A stretch of 64,000 nucleotides of DNA from NCBI RefSeq assembly GCF_029962835.1, contig NC_080577.1:23852501-23916500 (forward strand), in the 5' to 3' direction. The position numbers were made by a program, and so were the translations under genes. This DNA is from Magnolia sinica. Taxonomy: Eukaryota > Streptophyta > Magnoliopsida > Magnoliales > Magnoliaceae. This document shows positions 12,359-23,995 of the stretch, in pieces (the stretch's first letter is position 1; each line of letters begins with the position of its first letter). Below the pieces are notes generated by a model, which was given only the letters and a program-made list of their open reading frames with translations, did no database searches and was not told where the DNA came from.

Positions 12359-13028
12359 TAGGGCTGAAAGTTGGGCGGGTTCAACCCGACCGACCGTGAC
12401 CAACTGGACAATGGGTTGGACTTGGACAAGAGGTATAGGGTTTGGTCTCAGGCATAGGCCATACAAACACCAACCCAATAAAACTTGAGTTTGGGTCGGG
12501 TTGAGGTATTAGGTTGCCCGACCCAATTCGAACCTAACCAATATATAAGTTCCTTATAAACTAATTATAATTGAGTATAGATCGCCTATGTTGAAGGCAT
12601 AGGAAATTCCAATGCCATCAAGTTTCATTAGTCCACGTCATTTCTGATGACTCAAGCTAACAAGATACACTGGATTTCTCTCTTCCAAATAGATTGCTTG
12701 ATACATAATACGACTTTTAAAGGAATAATTGTCCTATATTTTAACTTGTTTGTTTAGAAAAAAATGTTCGTTATAATAAATAACTACATATATATAATTA
12801 ATACAATTATGGGTATAAAATATAAAACTTATATTAAAAATATAATAAACTAATGTAATAATGAAAATATTAGCATATATCTACTTTAGCACCCTTTTGG
12901 GTTAGGCTTAGGTTGAGAATTTCCAACCTGAGCTTGGGTTGGGCTGGGCACGGGTTGAAGTACAGGAATATTGGATTAGGCTAGGGTTGAGCACCAACCC
13001 GGCATAACCCGTCTGACTTTCAACCCTA
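12359..13028 (-). mobile_element. hAT-type non-autonomous element, copy 1 (670 bp)
   Basis: Ends are TAGGGCTGAAAGT and ACTTTCAACCCTA. The interior next to each end is rich in GGGTTGGGTCGGG-type words. Copies 2 and 3 lie in the opposite orientation at 32600-33246 and 36720-37387. The flanking 8-mers 'tctttgag' and 'gatttgaa' match at only five positions, so the target duplication has decayed. There is no coding capacity. Confidence 0.7.
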
Positions 13029-13439
13029 GATTTGAAGCTTATGTGGCCCCATGAGTGTTTCAATAGTAGGCACCAATCCCATTGATTTCAGACACATGGC
13101 TTGAGTTTTGGATCTACCTTTGTTTTTTTAATTTTTTAGCTCATTTCTAGTATGAGTTGAGCTGGACGGCGTGGATTTCTCACAAACCTCGAACACGGGG
13201 TAACAAGCAACTCCTCTCCTCTTCTTAGGATTGAGCCCAAAAATCAATCACATCCAAGACTCAAGTGGGCCACACCACTGAAAAAAAATAAAAGAGGAAA
13301 AAGGCCGTCAACCATCAAAACCTTCTTAGAATCAGGCCCATTCTGTTGCTTTTCCGGCCCATCTAATTGGCTTGAAGGCAAGCCTAATAAGAGGACGACT
13401 GAAATCTGGACTTGGGCCTGAGTTGGACACTCAATGAAG

Positions 13440-13860
13440 CTTACGGAGATGTCCGTACGAAATCCACTCCCTCCATCAGTTTTCCCAGCTTATGTCACGA
13501 TGGGAGCCCAAAAAATTAGTCAGATCCAAGACTCAAGTGGGCCACACAACAAGAGATGGTGGGGATTCAGAGCCGACCATTGAAATCTTCTTGTGGCCCA
13601 CAGAAGTTAGGATCCCGCTGGCATTTGTGTTTTTCCTTCATCCGGTGGGAATCGCCTTATGAACGGTTTAGATGGCATTTAAACGTCACGGTGAGCGCCA
13701 GGAAGGTTTGAAAGGTGGGCGTTTACATCCTCACTGTTCCTGTGGTGTGGCCCACTTCAATCTTGGATCTGCTTCATATTCAGGCTCCCATCATAATACA
13801 GTCTGGAGAAACTGATAGACGGAGTGGATTTCACGGGACATGCAGTGGGCCCCACAGAAC
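13440..13860. mobile_element. Foldback MITE forming the PPR upstream region
   Basis: Closely related to 26395-26700: 'agatccaagactcaagtggg', 'ggcatttaaacgtcacggtg' and 'tcctgtggtgtggcccactt' occur in both. The right end 'agtgggccccacagaac' lies about 80 bp before the PPR start codon, so the 5' flank of that gene is transposon-derived. Confidence 0.6.
13845..13855. promoter_or_regulatory. TCP-type motif GTGGGCCCCAC upstream of the PPR gene
   Basis: Exact fit to the plant class I TCP consensus GTGGGNCCCAC, which also contains a site II core (TGGGCC). It lies 81-91 bp before the ATG at 13936 and is contributed by a MITE end. Binding has not been shown; this is a motif match only. Confidence 0.4.
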
Positions 13861-13935
13861 TTTAGATTACAGGAACCATCTGCCAAATTCAAACTAAATC
13901 ACCATCCCCGCCTCTCCATCAAGAATGCGTCTGCC

Positions 13936-15672
13936 ATGGCCGCCGTTAACATGCTCGAGGGCGACCTAGCACCACCTTCCGTTGTGGGGCCCACCAGCTC
14001 ACCGGGCCCCATCCACGCGCGGGCTATCAAAACAGGCACCACCGGTCTCTCCATCTTCAACAGCCTCATCACTCTCTACTCCAAAAACCCATCCACTCTC
14101 TCCTACGCCCTCCGCCTCTTCAATGAAATCCCATCGCCCAACGTCGTATCCTGGACGTCCATCATCACCGCCCATGCCAGCACTCCTTTCTCCCTCTCCC
14201 TCTTCCTTTCCATGCTCCGCCACCCTATCCTCCCCAACCAGCGCACGTTAGCCACCCTCCTCAAAACCTGCGCTTCCCTCCCCTCTCTTTCCACTGGCCT
14301 CCAGCTCCACTCCCTCGCCCTCAAGCTCTCTCTTTCCCATCTCCCCTTCTCCGGAAGCGCTCTTGTCCATATGTACTCGAAATGCAGCCTTCCGGACGAT
14401 GCCCGCAAGGCGTTCGATGGAATTCCCCACAGAGACGAGGTCTGCTATGCTGCCGCCATTGTCGGCCTTGCGCAGAACTGCCGCTCGGCAGACGCGATCT
14501 CAATATTCGCAAGCATGAGATCGGCCGGCGTGGGGTCCACCATGTATAGCGTGTCCGGTGCGCTGCGGGCAGCAGCGGAGGCAGCTGCTCTTGAGCAGTG
14601 CCGGATCCTGCACGCGCATGCTGCCGTTGCGGGCCTCGAGTCGAACCTCGTTGTGGGGACTGCGTTGGTTGATGCGTACGGGAAGTCAGGCCTTGTTTCT
14701 GACGCGCGGCAGGTGTTTGATGGGTTGTTGCCGGGCGTGAACATCGTCGGGTGGAATTCAATGATGGCAGCATACGCCCAACAGGGCGACTCAGGCTCTG
14801 CAATTGAGCTTTTTAACAGGATGCCAAGCCATGGTCTAGTAGCCGACGAGCTCAGCCTTCTTGCAATCCTCACTGCATTTAGCAACTCGGGCTTGGTCTT
14901 TGAAGCCAAGCACTGGCTTGATTCAATGACCAATGAATATGGAGTGCGACCGGGGCTCGAGCATTACACTTGCGTGGTGGGCACCATGGCCCGGGCAGGC
15001 CAACTCAAGGATGCAGAGAACCTCGCAAACACAATGCCATTTGAGCCCGATGCTGCGGTATGGCGTACCCTGCTCTCCGCCTGTGCAACCCATGGTGCGG
15101 TCCACATGGGCAGGTTGGTGGGCCATAAGCTTCTTGAGCACAACCCACGAGACGATTCAGCCTATGTGATGCTCTCAAACATCAATGCGGCAGCTGGGAG
15201 ATGGCCTGAGATGGCTGAAGTAAGGACGATGATGAAATACAGAGGGGTGAAAAAGGAAGGTGGGCGGAGCTGGATAGAAGTGCGTGGAGAAGTGCACATC
15301 TTCTTGGCAGGAGACCGGAGGCATGAAAGGACAGCCGAGATATACGCCAAGCTGGTGGAATTGATGGAGGAGATTGCAAAGCTGGGCTACGTGGAGGCAT
15401 CGGAGGTGGTGCTGCACGAGGTTGAGGCAGCTGAGAAGAGGGAGGCGCTTTGGTTTCACAGCGAGAAGCTGGCGGTGGCATTTGGGGTGGTGAGCGGGGC
15501 CGCCCCACCAGGGAAAGCTCTGAGGGTTGTTAAGAATCTGAGGATATGTAGAGACTGTCATGAGGCTTTCAAGTATATGAGCAGGGCTTTGGAGAGGGAT
15601 ATTGTTGTGAGGGATGTGAATAGATACCACAAGTTTGAGCATGGGAGCTGCACTTGTGGGGATTACTGGTAA
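13936..15672 (+). CDS. DYW-type pentatricopeptide repeat protein
   Basis: Intronless gene for a plant organellar RNA-editing factor of the PLS-DYW class. The product is 578 residues from the chosen ATG at 13936. The frame stays open upstream to an ATG at 13840 (610 residues), but that ATG sits inside the end of a MITE, so the inner start is preferred. In the longer numbering, degenerate PPR motifs span about residues 50-405, the E/E+ region 405-515 and the DYW deaminase domain 516-610. Zinc and catalytic residues are present: HSE at 540-542, CRDC at 570-573, and CTC near the end followed by the terminal DYW. DYW domains deaminate C to U in mitochondrial or plastid transcripts, and the PPR tract chooses the site. 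No frame damage is seen and the gene looks functional. Its target organelle and editing site cannot be read from the sequence. The coding part is GC-richer than its flanks. Confidence 0.95.
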   Translation: MAAVNMLEGDLAPPSVVGPTSSPGPIHARAIKTGTTGLSIFNSLITLYSKNPSTLSYALRLFNEIPSPNVVSWTSIITAHASTPFSLSLFLSMLRHPILPNQRTLATLLKTCASLPSLSTGLQLHSLALKLSLSHLPFSGSALVHMYSKCSLPDDARKAFDGIPHRDEVCYAAAIVGLAQNCRSADAISIFASMRSAGVGSTMYSVSGALRAAAEAAALEQCRILHAHAAVAGLESNLVVGTALVDAYGKSGLVSDARQVFDGLLPGVNIVGWNSMMAAYAQQGDSGSAIELFNRMPSHGLVADELSLLAILTAFSNSGLVFEAKHWLDSMTNEYGVRPGLEHYTCVVGTMARAGQLKDAENLANTMPFEPDAAVWRTLLSACATHGAVHMGRLVGHKLLEHNPRDDSAYVMLSNINAAAGRWPEMAEVRTMMKYRGVKKEGGRSWIEVRGEVHIFLAGDRRHERTAEIYAKLVELMEEIAKLGYVEASEVVLHEVEAAEKREALWFHSEKLAVAFGVVSGAAPPGKALRVVKNLRICRDCHEAFKYMSRALERDIVVRDVNRYHKFEHGSCTCGDYW

Positions 15673-16835
15673 ATGATTGAATACAAATGAAGAATTGAAC
15701 TTAAGAGCTGATCATGAAATTGAGATCCTACGACGGTGGTGACCTGATTGGGTCAAAGTAGGTGATGGGCCTGCCGATCAATCGAAACTTGGAAGATGTC
15801 AATTTGGGTGTAGTCCCTTTAGGGGGGACCGTAGATGATGTGCCCGTCGATTAATCGAAACCTGGAAGATAGCAACTTGGGTGTAGTCTCTTTAGGGAGG
15901 ACCATTTGATCCAAGTGCATTCCAGAATTCGCAGCTTGCTGCAAGGCCTGTTTAGGCCGGGCTGCTGTTTGCATTGCGCTGCTGCTGGCTATGCAGGAAG
16001 AGGCACAGTCTTTCACTGTTCCGAGATTGCTAGATATGTTGTTTGTAATCCCAGCTTCATGTTGTGCTGTTGTCATTATCTTTCAATCGCTGCAGGCATG
16101 GATTCGAGGGGACCCAGAATATTTGGACTGCCCATTTGCATTCTCATCCCAAAGGTAGGCTGGCACAAGGTTATCAGCCTAAAATTCAGGAGTCTTGATT
16201 TTTCCTGAGTGGTTATCTTCTCTCCGAGACTGCCTGCCAATTCCAGCAAGGTGGACAGGAGCAAAAGTGCCATTGTAGATATCTGGGTCATGGCTCTGCC
16301 TGTGCTTCACATCTGAAGTATGTTCTCAGCAGGGTGTTGCTCAATGTCCTCAGCTCGTTACCAACTGATGTTGTATTTAAATTTCGATCCACCGCAAGTA
16401 GATCCAATCCAATCATCTGAGCTTGGGTGTGTTCTATGGTCATCTAGAACGCCTGAACTCAGTCTCAGTCCATAATGAGCATCTCAGGTAGATGCATTTT
16501 AGTAATCTTTCCAAGTCGGGAAGGCATGAACGGCATTATAGCTTCCCCCTTGGAGCCCAAAACAAAGTAGCGGCAGAGCATACGACAGAGTGCCATAAGA
16601 TTCACAGTTGGTTAAAGTTATTCAGCTGGACTCTTGAGTGGTTTGGGTCGCCGTTCACATCTTCAGATAGGTAACAGGAAGCATAGTTTTAAAACCCAAA
16701 AACTCAACTCAACTAGACTCGATGTCTACCTGTATTGGGTTGACTCAATGACTCGTCTGGGTCTTTACTTGATTCTTTTAGATATTTGATAAATTGATTA
16801 ATTGATTTAATGATGATATTACAGACAGATGCTTC
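15673..16835. other. PPR 3' flank with a 73-bp tandem duplication
   Basis: No gene is seen. At 15765-15903 two degenerate copies of a roughly 73-bp unit occur, sharing 'aatcgaaac', 'ttgggtgtag' and 'tctttaggg'. The rest is AT-rich and may include the PPR 3' untranslated region. Confidence 0.45.
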
Positions 16836-17888
16836 AGTGCTCTCAGAACACTATTGTAGTGCTCCTAGTTTGATTGGGACACGTAAACAATCCATTCCAT
16901 TGATCTAGACTGTCCATTAGGTCCCATGCAGATTTCATGGGCAACCATGTAAATATCACACTCATCTTATGATGGATGGTCACCATCATTTATACAAGAA
17001 TAGGCCGAACCAACAATTTGATCCATCTAGTTGATAGTTCCTATCATGGATTTCTTATGATTCTGAAGAATTGACTTCTATTAGGCGATCTAAACCATCT
17101 CATCCATGGGTTGGAAAAAGGATTGCTACAAACAATATTGATGAATTTAAGATGGATTCGGTCATCAGGTCAGTATGGTAGCCCTTGAAATGAGTTCTAG
17201 ACATAATGGACAGTTTAGATTGATTTATTGAACTGTGTAAGTTACCGGATGCAACTAGTGCTGAAATAGTTTTTAAAATTTCTTTGCTAAACTTTTTTTT
17301 TTTTTTTTGAAACTTGTTTAGTCCCACATTGGAAGTGGAGTAAAGAGAGCACACCCACGGTGCTGTGGGGCCTCCATTGTGACTTAGTCTTGTCCAGATG
17401 GAATTATCTGTTGGGCCTCAAGTCCAATGGGGTAGATGATAGACTATAAAGTCTCCAAGCCCACTTGGGGAGCTAAAAAGTCTCTTGACCTAGAAGCTTC
17501 TTGCTATTACTAGCACTGCATTGGGATTGTGTATTTCATTAACTGCATAATGAATATCCTTCTATAAAAAAAAAAGATAAGAGTCGGGTGCTGGAACAAC
17601 TTCAACTTCATCTCCTTATTTTCAATTCGTTTCGGGCATATAGTGCAAGGTCAAGTACTGCGTCTTTGTTGAGCAATGAAAGCTTGCTGGAAGACTGGAT
17701 CAAGCCAAGTTTAATTGGATCCCAAGGGTAGTGTAGCACCTTGCACATTTGAGAGGCTTCGACCATCTTAAAAAACTGCACATTAGTACGCGCCTTTAAG
17801 CCATTCTCGACATTCTATAAGTGCATATTTTATTTTCAACAATTAGGAGCACTATAACTTAATAGTGCTCTGATAGCATTGGAGCACT
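16836..17888. mobile_element. TIR element with AGTGCTC ends, enlarged copy
   Basis: Left end 'agtgctctcagaacactat' pairs with right end 'atagtgctctgatagcat...ggagcact' as inverted repeats. A shorter copy lies at 29853-30297 and shares the interior words 'ctgtccattaggtcc' and 'cttctattaggc'. This copy carries about 0.5 kb extra (roughly 17290-17800, starting 'tttagtcccacattgg'), probably a later insertion. No transposase frame is seen. Confidence 0.5.
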
Positions 17889-17910
17889 TGTCATAGATAA
17901 TTGGACCACA

Positions 17911-18473
17911 AGTGTGGCTGGTGCATTGGTTGCATCCTTACCTCTCGTAACTTTTGACCAGGTGAGTGACTCATCCTGAGTGCGTTGTAGTGAGTCGTGT
18001 TGAGTCGACCTATCCATGGTCCAACTTGACAAATCCTGCCCAGTCAGGATCTTGTGACTCGGCTTGAAATCTTGCTGAGTGGGGTGGCCTTTGTATTCCA
18101 TGGCGTTGATTATGAGGTATATTTGGTAGATGATAGAGAGCAAAACTTGATTAACAGCTCTAAATTTCAAACTTTTGATTAATGTGATTTCATTACTTGT
18201 GCACATAGAAAATTATGACCACTGTAATTGAAACCTAGTATTCTAAAATAGTGGTGACTCGTACTTCTCACATGTGGCTCACATGTGCATCTATCCAGAT
18301 GATCCGACATTGTGAATCCCATTGGCACCTACCAAATGGATGGTCAGTATTGTCTGCCGGGTGTGAAGATTGGTTATGCTCCATCCAAAGCTGAGTCCAC
18401 AGTCCGGTCTTTATGTCCACTATGGCATAGTCACAGTAGATGAGTCACCACCATTCTTAAAATGTTGGGGAAG
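17911..18473 (+). repeat. Dispersed ~560-bp repeat, copy 1
   Basis: Colinear with 27312-27849 in the same orientation. Shared stretches include 'tttgtattccatggc', 'gctctaaatttcaaac' and 'agtggtgactcgtacttctc'. There is no coding capacity; the family is unknown to me. Confidence 0.65.
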
Positions 18474-18479
18474 AAAACT

Positions 18480-20799
18480 TCCATAGTGTGGCACAATCTA
18501 AGAAATCACAAGTAACTAGATTAAACAGTTGGAATGCAGGTCCCAATAAAAAATTACATGGATTTGACCTATTATCAATGGACAGTGGGTCCAGTAATTT
18601 CAACGGTTAACTTACGATTAACAGATGCTGGCACATGCAACTCGTAACTGCCTCCGAATCAACCATCACACTCTGCCAGAGCATCCCCAGCTATGATGGA
18701 GATCCACGAGAAAGTCTTCTATGCCTTATCCCAATTAATTGGGGTTGGCTACAGGAATCCTATTCTACCATTCCACTCTATCAAGGACTATAACTTCAGC
18801 TAGACCATAGGTCATCAAGTCTTTTCTTACCATCTTCACCTATGTCCTTTTTGGCCTTCCCCTTGCCCTTTAGAGCCTTCAACTTGTACCAACTTACTTT
18901 GTATATGATATTGAAAATTATGTTATATAAGAAAATATGAGATATTGGAAAATGTATCTCTTAAGTAAAATGCACTAACAACCATATGATAGTATATGAT
19001 ACTGTTAATGTATGAGTACAGGAAGGTAAAAGTGTTTAAAAAAAAAAAAATTCTTTTTTAGAAAATAGAGTGCCATTGTCACGTAGCTTGGTAGTTATTT
19101 GGTCCTTCTAGTTGCCACGGATTCTATAGCTTTAAGTTAAGGTGTCTTTTGTTATCTGAGCCAGTTGCTTTGCAGTCTAGTGTTTGCCTTTTTGCTTCTG
19201 GAGAAACCAACCGGTTGGTGAAGATTGGTGAGAGTGGAACTCATATTTAGGCATATTTTTTGAGCTGTAGCATTCTTTTTCTTGATCAGCATATGATCAA
19301 ACACACATTCTCCCACAATGGTCAGTTTTTGCTTGTCGGGAATGCTTCCTCTTTTGACATTTTAATCATCTCAGGATGATTTTTTATCTTTTCCGTGGAC
19401 TTTTCCAAATGTTGACTTTTCATGATACTGTTTTGTCTGGGGTTTTTAACCTGAAAAAAAAAAAAAAAAAAGCAGTGGCCTGTTGTCTATATGAGCAGGT
19501 CTCTCTTAAACTTCAGGGAACTGAACACATTGTTATTGGGTGAACCTTTGTAAGCTTTGTCAATGGCAAAAGGTTCAGTAAATGATGACACATATGCCAT
19601 TGTAATTTTGTAGAAACTTCCTAGTAGGAATTGTTATTATTTTTAAATGGAATTCTCAGCTGAAGCTAATTGCTCACAGATTTGTTTATGTTTTGCAATT
19701 TTTTTCATACAAATGTGTCAATTTTTATTTTTATTTTCGTGTAGTTTGTGAGGCTAATGAGATCATAATGCTTGCCAAAGTAAGTCTTGTTTCCTGCCTA
19801 ATCTCTTGATTGTTTTTTCTACTTTTTGCTTTTAATGGAATTGAGGTCACTCGTGAAATATATTTTTCATGCAGATGTTTCAGTCAATGAAGCATGCTGC
19901 AAAATTAACGAGCAATGTGGAAATTTCTGATGAATTATGCTACACTAATTTTCTCGATTTGAATACAAAGTTATGAACTCAAGTATTTTCTACAATTCAG
20001 TGTTGGCAATATGAATTGTCGTGGGATTTTTTGGGAGCAAGAAACTCCTATGCATCAATATTTACCTATCGTGTAATGGGGATGACCATGACCGATACTG
20101 TTACAATATGCCTATGTACCGTTGCCAATTTTCAAAACCATGGGGAAGTTATTTTTGGGGTTCTGCTTCTTCCATGTTATGTTGCCTTTCTATGCTAATG
20201 AATTCAAAACTACCAAGTGCTGCAACTCTGCTGTGTACTTCAATGTTTGGTCAGCCGCTGTTAGATTCTTGAGTGCGTGGTGTTTTATGAATCACAGGAC
20301 CATCTTTGTCAGGTTATAATTTGGAAGCCTTACTGAGTTGCTTAATTTCACTGTTCTAATTTGAATATTTGCTGAATTGTTTCTAATTTTCATTATCAAT
20401 TGAGATGGTGTGTGATCTACTCAAAATTATGCAAATTTGCTCCTTTTTTATAGAGCATTGTGTAGATATCCAATCCATGCAAAAGGTGGTAGGGACCACA
20501 TTGTGTGTAGGTCACATTGGGTAAAAATCAAGCTAGACCATGCATTGGGCAGGCTGTGCCTTCGAAACCAATGGACATCAGATGGTCTGACTCGGTGCAG
20601 AGACATGGCCCATCTAATGCATTGGTTGGCAGGATTTTCACGGCACATGACCTTCATTGGGTGGCCCGTCTTTCACATGGTTCAAATGTTTGACATGCAT
20701 GACAGTAGATTGCTTCACAAAGCTGTTGTATACAATAATTCATTGAAAGCACAATGGGAGATCTCACGTATTCTATACCCCATGTCTATGGCTATCTAA
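18480..20799. other. Intergenic sequence, no gene supported
   Basis: 18720-18850 holds a dispersed word 'ccttatcccaattaattggg' that recurs, diverged, at 50830-50890 ('ccttgtcccaactacttggg'). 19874-19940 looks like a short exon behind a CAG acceptor ('tttcatgcag|atgtttcag'), but no partner exons were found. The 120-residue frame at 20437-20799 has no recognisable domain and is rich in repeat-type words. Confidence 0.35.
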
Positions 20800-21090
20800 T
20801 GTGGGGGCATTTTCACACTGGGCTCAAGTAGGGTGGCCTATGAGAATTGGGATGCAGGGGCACACTTGGGGTGGGCAGCCTGTGTGATGCGGGTGGCTCG
20901 TGTGAAGCGGAACCCATGTGAAGTGGGGCCCACGAGGGGGGTTCGGCTGAGGTACTAACCCACAAGATGTGGGGCCTGGGCTATGAGATAAAGGGATTGA
21001 TTCGCCATGCTCTATGCTTTTAGAGCAAGTGGTTAATTGTCCTGCATCACTATCTGATCGAGGCACCATGAAGGGGCCATATACCCAACA
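20800..21090 (-). mobile_element. Possible solo LTR or TRIM LTR
   Basis: A 291-bp stretch starts TGTGGGGGC and ends CCCAACA, so it has TG...CA ends on both strands. It carries the stem 'tgctctatgcttttagagca', seen at the 3' ends of some plant TRIM LTRs. No target duplication is visible. Direction is inferred from the stem and is uncertain. Confidence 0.3.
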
Positions 21091-22235
21091 AAAACAAAAA
21101 ATAAAAAACAAAAATCACAATGATTGGGATTAGGATTGCTCCATAGCTATGATTTTGTTGTGTGACCTATCCATTGTTGTCCATAATGAACGAATATACC
21201 GTACACATGCCACATTTATGGTACTTGTACAACTTGGACTTCCATCCTCACAGGTGTACTGGATGTCCCATTTTACTCATCCTCATTGAGACCTAGTACT
21301 GCAACTGAGATGCTGCTGTGGGCTTGGGTGGCAGACTCTTATGTTAGATTTTTTATTTTTTTTTTTCCAACTAAAAAATGGTAGTAACTCATCCTCCTCA
21401 CATGTGGCGCACTGATATACAACTATCCAGAAAATTGAAAATGTGGGTCCCTTTGTGTATGGAGCATAGCCATAAAATCATACTGATCAAGCGAAGCTAA
21501 CCATGCAATTAATGGGCTACCAAATGGATGGTTAAGGGTAAAACAGTGAGCGGTCTGAATTCAAAGGAAAAAAATTCTGAATTTTAATATTATCTTCTCA
21601 TTTCAATTTTTAGCTTAATCTCTATCCACAGTTAGCTCAGGGATTGGGATAGTCTTGATTGCTGTACAACTATGCCATGTATAGGGTTGAAGAGTCTCTG
21701 TCATTCTACATTCGATTCGATCCCATTGTCTGGCCCTTGTCTGGCATCCCATCTTACTACATTGAGATGCCTTTTCTTTTGTCTGCATTTCAACTATAAT
21801 AATGGTGCAATTTTCTTATGGGTATCCTATGTTCTGGTCACTTGGCTTTTAAGGGCCTGTTTAATGCCATTCCTTAGAACGGAATTTCCGAGAAAAAAAA
21901 AAGGGGGGGGGGGGGGGGGTTTGAAGCCTGCTTTTTCGGTTGACTTGACAAAAAAACTAATAAGCACTTTTGCTAACTCAGCATTTTAGCGCCTAATTTG
22001 TCAAGCGAGAGATGAGGCGGGGATTTCCAAAATGCATCAAAATGCACAACATAAAAACAGTTTGGAACAAATTGGCCTTTATGCCTCAAAGCCCCCTTTG
22101 GAGGGTGCCTCCAACAGGCCATGTGTATGACAATCTTCTTTTTGTATATCATAGTTCCTGCACTTCTATGGTATGCTAGGACTAAGATAAGGTCCTCGTC
22201 TGCTCATCTTTGATTTTTTTTTTTTTTCTTATCAG

Positions 22236-23324
22236 AATACCAGGGAAACTGCCCATGCAATTAGAAAGTTGCCCCTGGTGAAGGTGATAAGGTATCTTGA
22301 GGATGTAATCACTCATTAAAAAGCCATTCCCTTCCGGTGATTTTGTGGCAGTGTTGGCCGCACTGCCCAAGCAAAGAACCGCCATTCAAATGGACAGGGC
22401 CGCTGGCCAGCAAAATCTGCAAACCTCATCCCGGACTTGCTCAAGAATGCTGAGAGCAACGCCGATGTATGTTGTACCCTATCCTTGTGGTTAATTTCTC
22501 TTACTAAAGCTCATTACCATCTTCTTCTACCCCACCTAGTTTCTTCTTTGGCATGTTACATGATAATAAATGTTATTTGCAGGTGAAAGGTTTGGATGTG
22601 GACAAACTGTTTGTTTCTCACATCCAGGTGAATCAAGCCCAGAAGCAGAGGCGCTGAATGTACCATGCTCATGGAAGGATTAACCATAAGTTTTTATCTC
22701 ATATATCAATATTATTTGGTCCACTTTGTGAATTTGTGCTCATGTATTAACAAGAAGATGCTGTGCTTTGCTCTGCCAGCCTATATGTCATCACCTTGTC
22801 ATATTGAGTTGATTTTGTCTGAGAAGGAAGAACCTTTCAAGGAGGAGATAAAAAGCAAATTCTTCAATTACTCTCCTTTTTGTTTCACTAGTTGCAGTTA
22901 TGTATGCCTACAGAATATGCAGGGGAAAAAAAAATGCATGTGCCCCTTTCCATTCAAGTAAGGGAAAAATAGAAGCACACCCTTTTAAACTTCATGGAGA
23001 TGAGATTTTCTTAATAAGCCAAACACACCCAAGCAAAAATACAAAATGACAACAACACTAAGAAATGATTCAGCCCATGTCCAAACAGATCCTGAAGCTT
23101 TATTAACCACATTACACACGTTTGCTCTTGTTTGGCCTTTGAATATGGGCATATGGTAGATTTAATGTTTCTACATTCGAGTCTTTGAAGAGAAAATTAT
23201 AGTCAATCATTGTTTTGCTTTTAGGTCTAACAAACCTACTTGGTTGATGCTGCAGCCTGATACTCGGTTGGCTCCAAGGAAACCCAAGAAAGCTCAAGCG
23301 TTTCGCAGTGGTGCTTCGTCTTAA
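22236..23324 (+). pseudogene. RPL17: Ribosomal protein uL22 (RPL17) pseudogene, 5' exon missing
   Basis: Four exon-like blocks read in the expected phases: 22236-22466 (77 codons, starts [15 protein letters not shown]), 22583-22685, 22780-22847 and 23256-23324 (ends RSGASS then stop). Together they cover the uL22 family from about residue 27 to the C-terminus, including [31 protein letters not shown] and YMSSPCHIEL. Disabling changes are three in-frame stops (TAA after EDVITH, TGA before [11 protein letters not shown] after QKQRR). In addition, the donors after exons 2 and 3 of this set read AT instead of GT (22686, 22848). Introns are kept, so this is a decayed DNA-level duplicate or a dead gene and not a processed copy. 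The exon encoding the N-terminus was not found upstream. A functional 60S subunit protein must come from elsewhere. Confidence 0.9.
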
Positions 23325-23329
23325 GTGGG

Positions 23330-23961
23330 CCATAGGTAGAAGGCAACTCTGAAATGTTTGAAAATGTTGGCTTCATTTTATGTTTTTCCTCATTTCCGTA
23401 GTCATGCAATTGAGAACTTGGTGGTGTTTTGCTTGCCAGAAGTTTTGATATTTTAACTCTTGAGGTTTTTTTTTTTTTTTTTTGAATCACAAGAAAAAAA
23501 AGAAGAAAATTTTCTAAAGGTCAAGGAGTTGGGGCAAGGGCCTTTTGGCAACAGAAAGCTTTGATATTCACTCTCCGTGTTGTTGTAGATATGTGGGATG
23601 GTTGACCTCACTTAATCAAATCAGCAGGTCAGGATTGTCCAATCAAATCTGATTTTTAGGTTAAACTTTTCTACAGTGATTCCCCAGATTTGGATGGATT
23701 GATTAATTTGATGTGCTATCCTGCCTAGAGAGTAAAGATTATTCCTAGAGGCCAGGACTTTATAGCCTTTGACTCTTGACCCAAACAACTGTTTATATGA
23801 TGGAAAGTGGACAGGTAAAAGGCTCGCGGATTGGATTATTTTAATTCTTTGATCATTTGGTTCTTTTGTTTTTAAACACGAGTGGGCAACATTGAAATTA
23901 CGTCAATTGTCTAACATAACACCACGCTATACGAAAGCTTACGGAGCTATGTAAGAATGGT

Positions 23962-23995
<34 letters not shown>

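Noticed and set aside
14321..14933. Long minus-strand frames of about 160 codons
   Set aside because: They are antisense shadows of the GC-rich PPR coding sequence.
20437..20799. A 120-codon plus-strand frame
   Set aside because: It has no recognisable domain, no splice context and repeat-type words. It was left as intergenic.
21850..22120. Small PIF-type MITE with GGGCCTGTTT ends
   Set aside because: The left end has TAA, but the right end matches poorly and lacks the duplication. There is not enough to call it.
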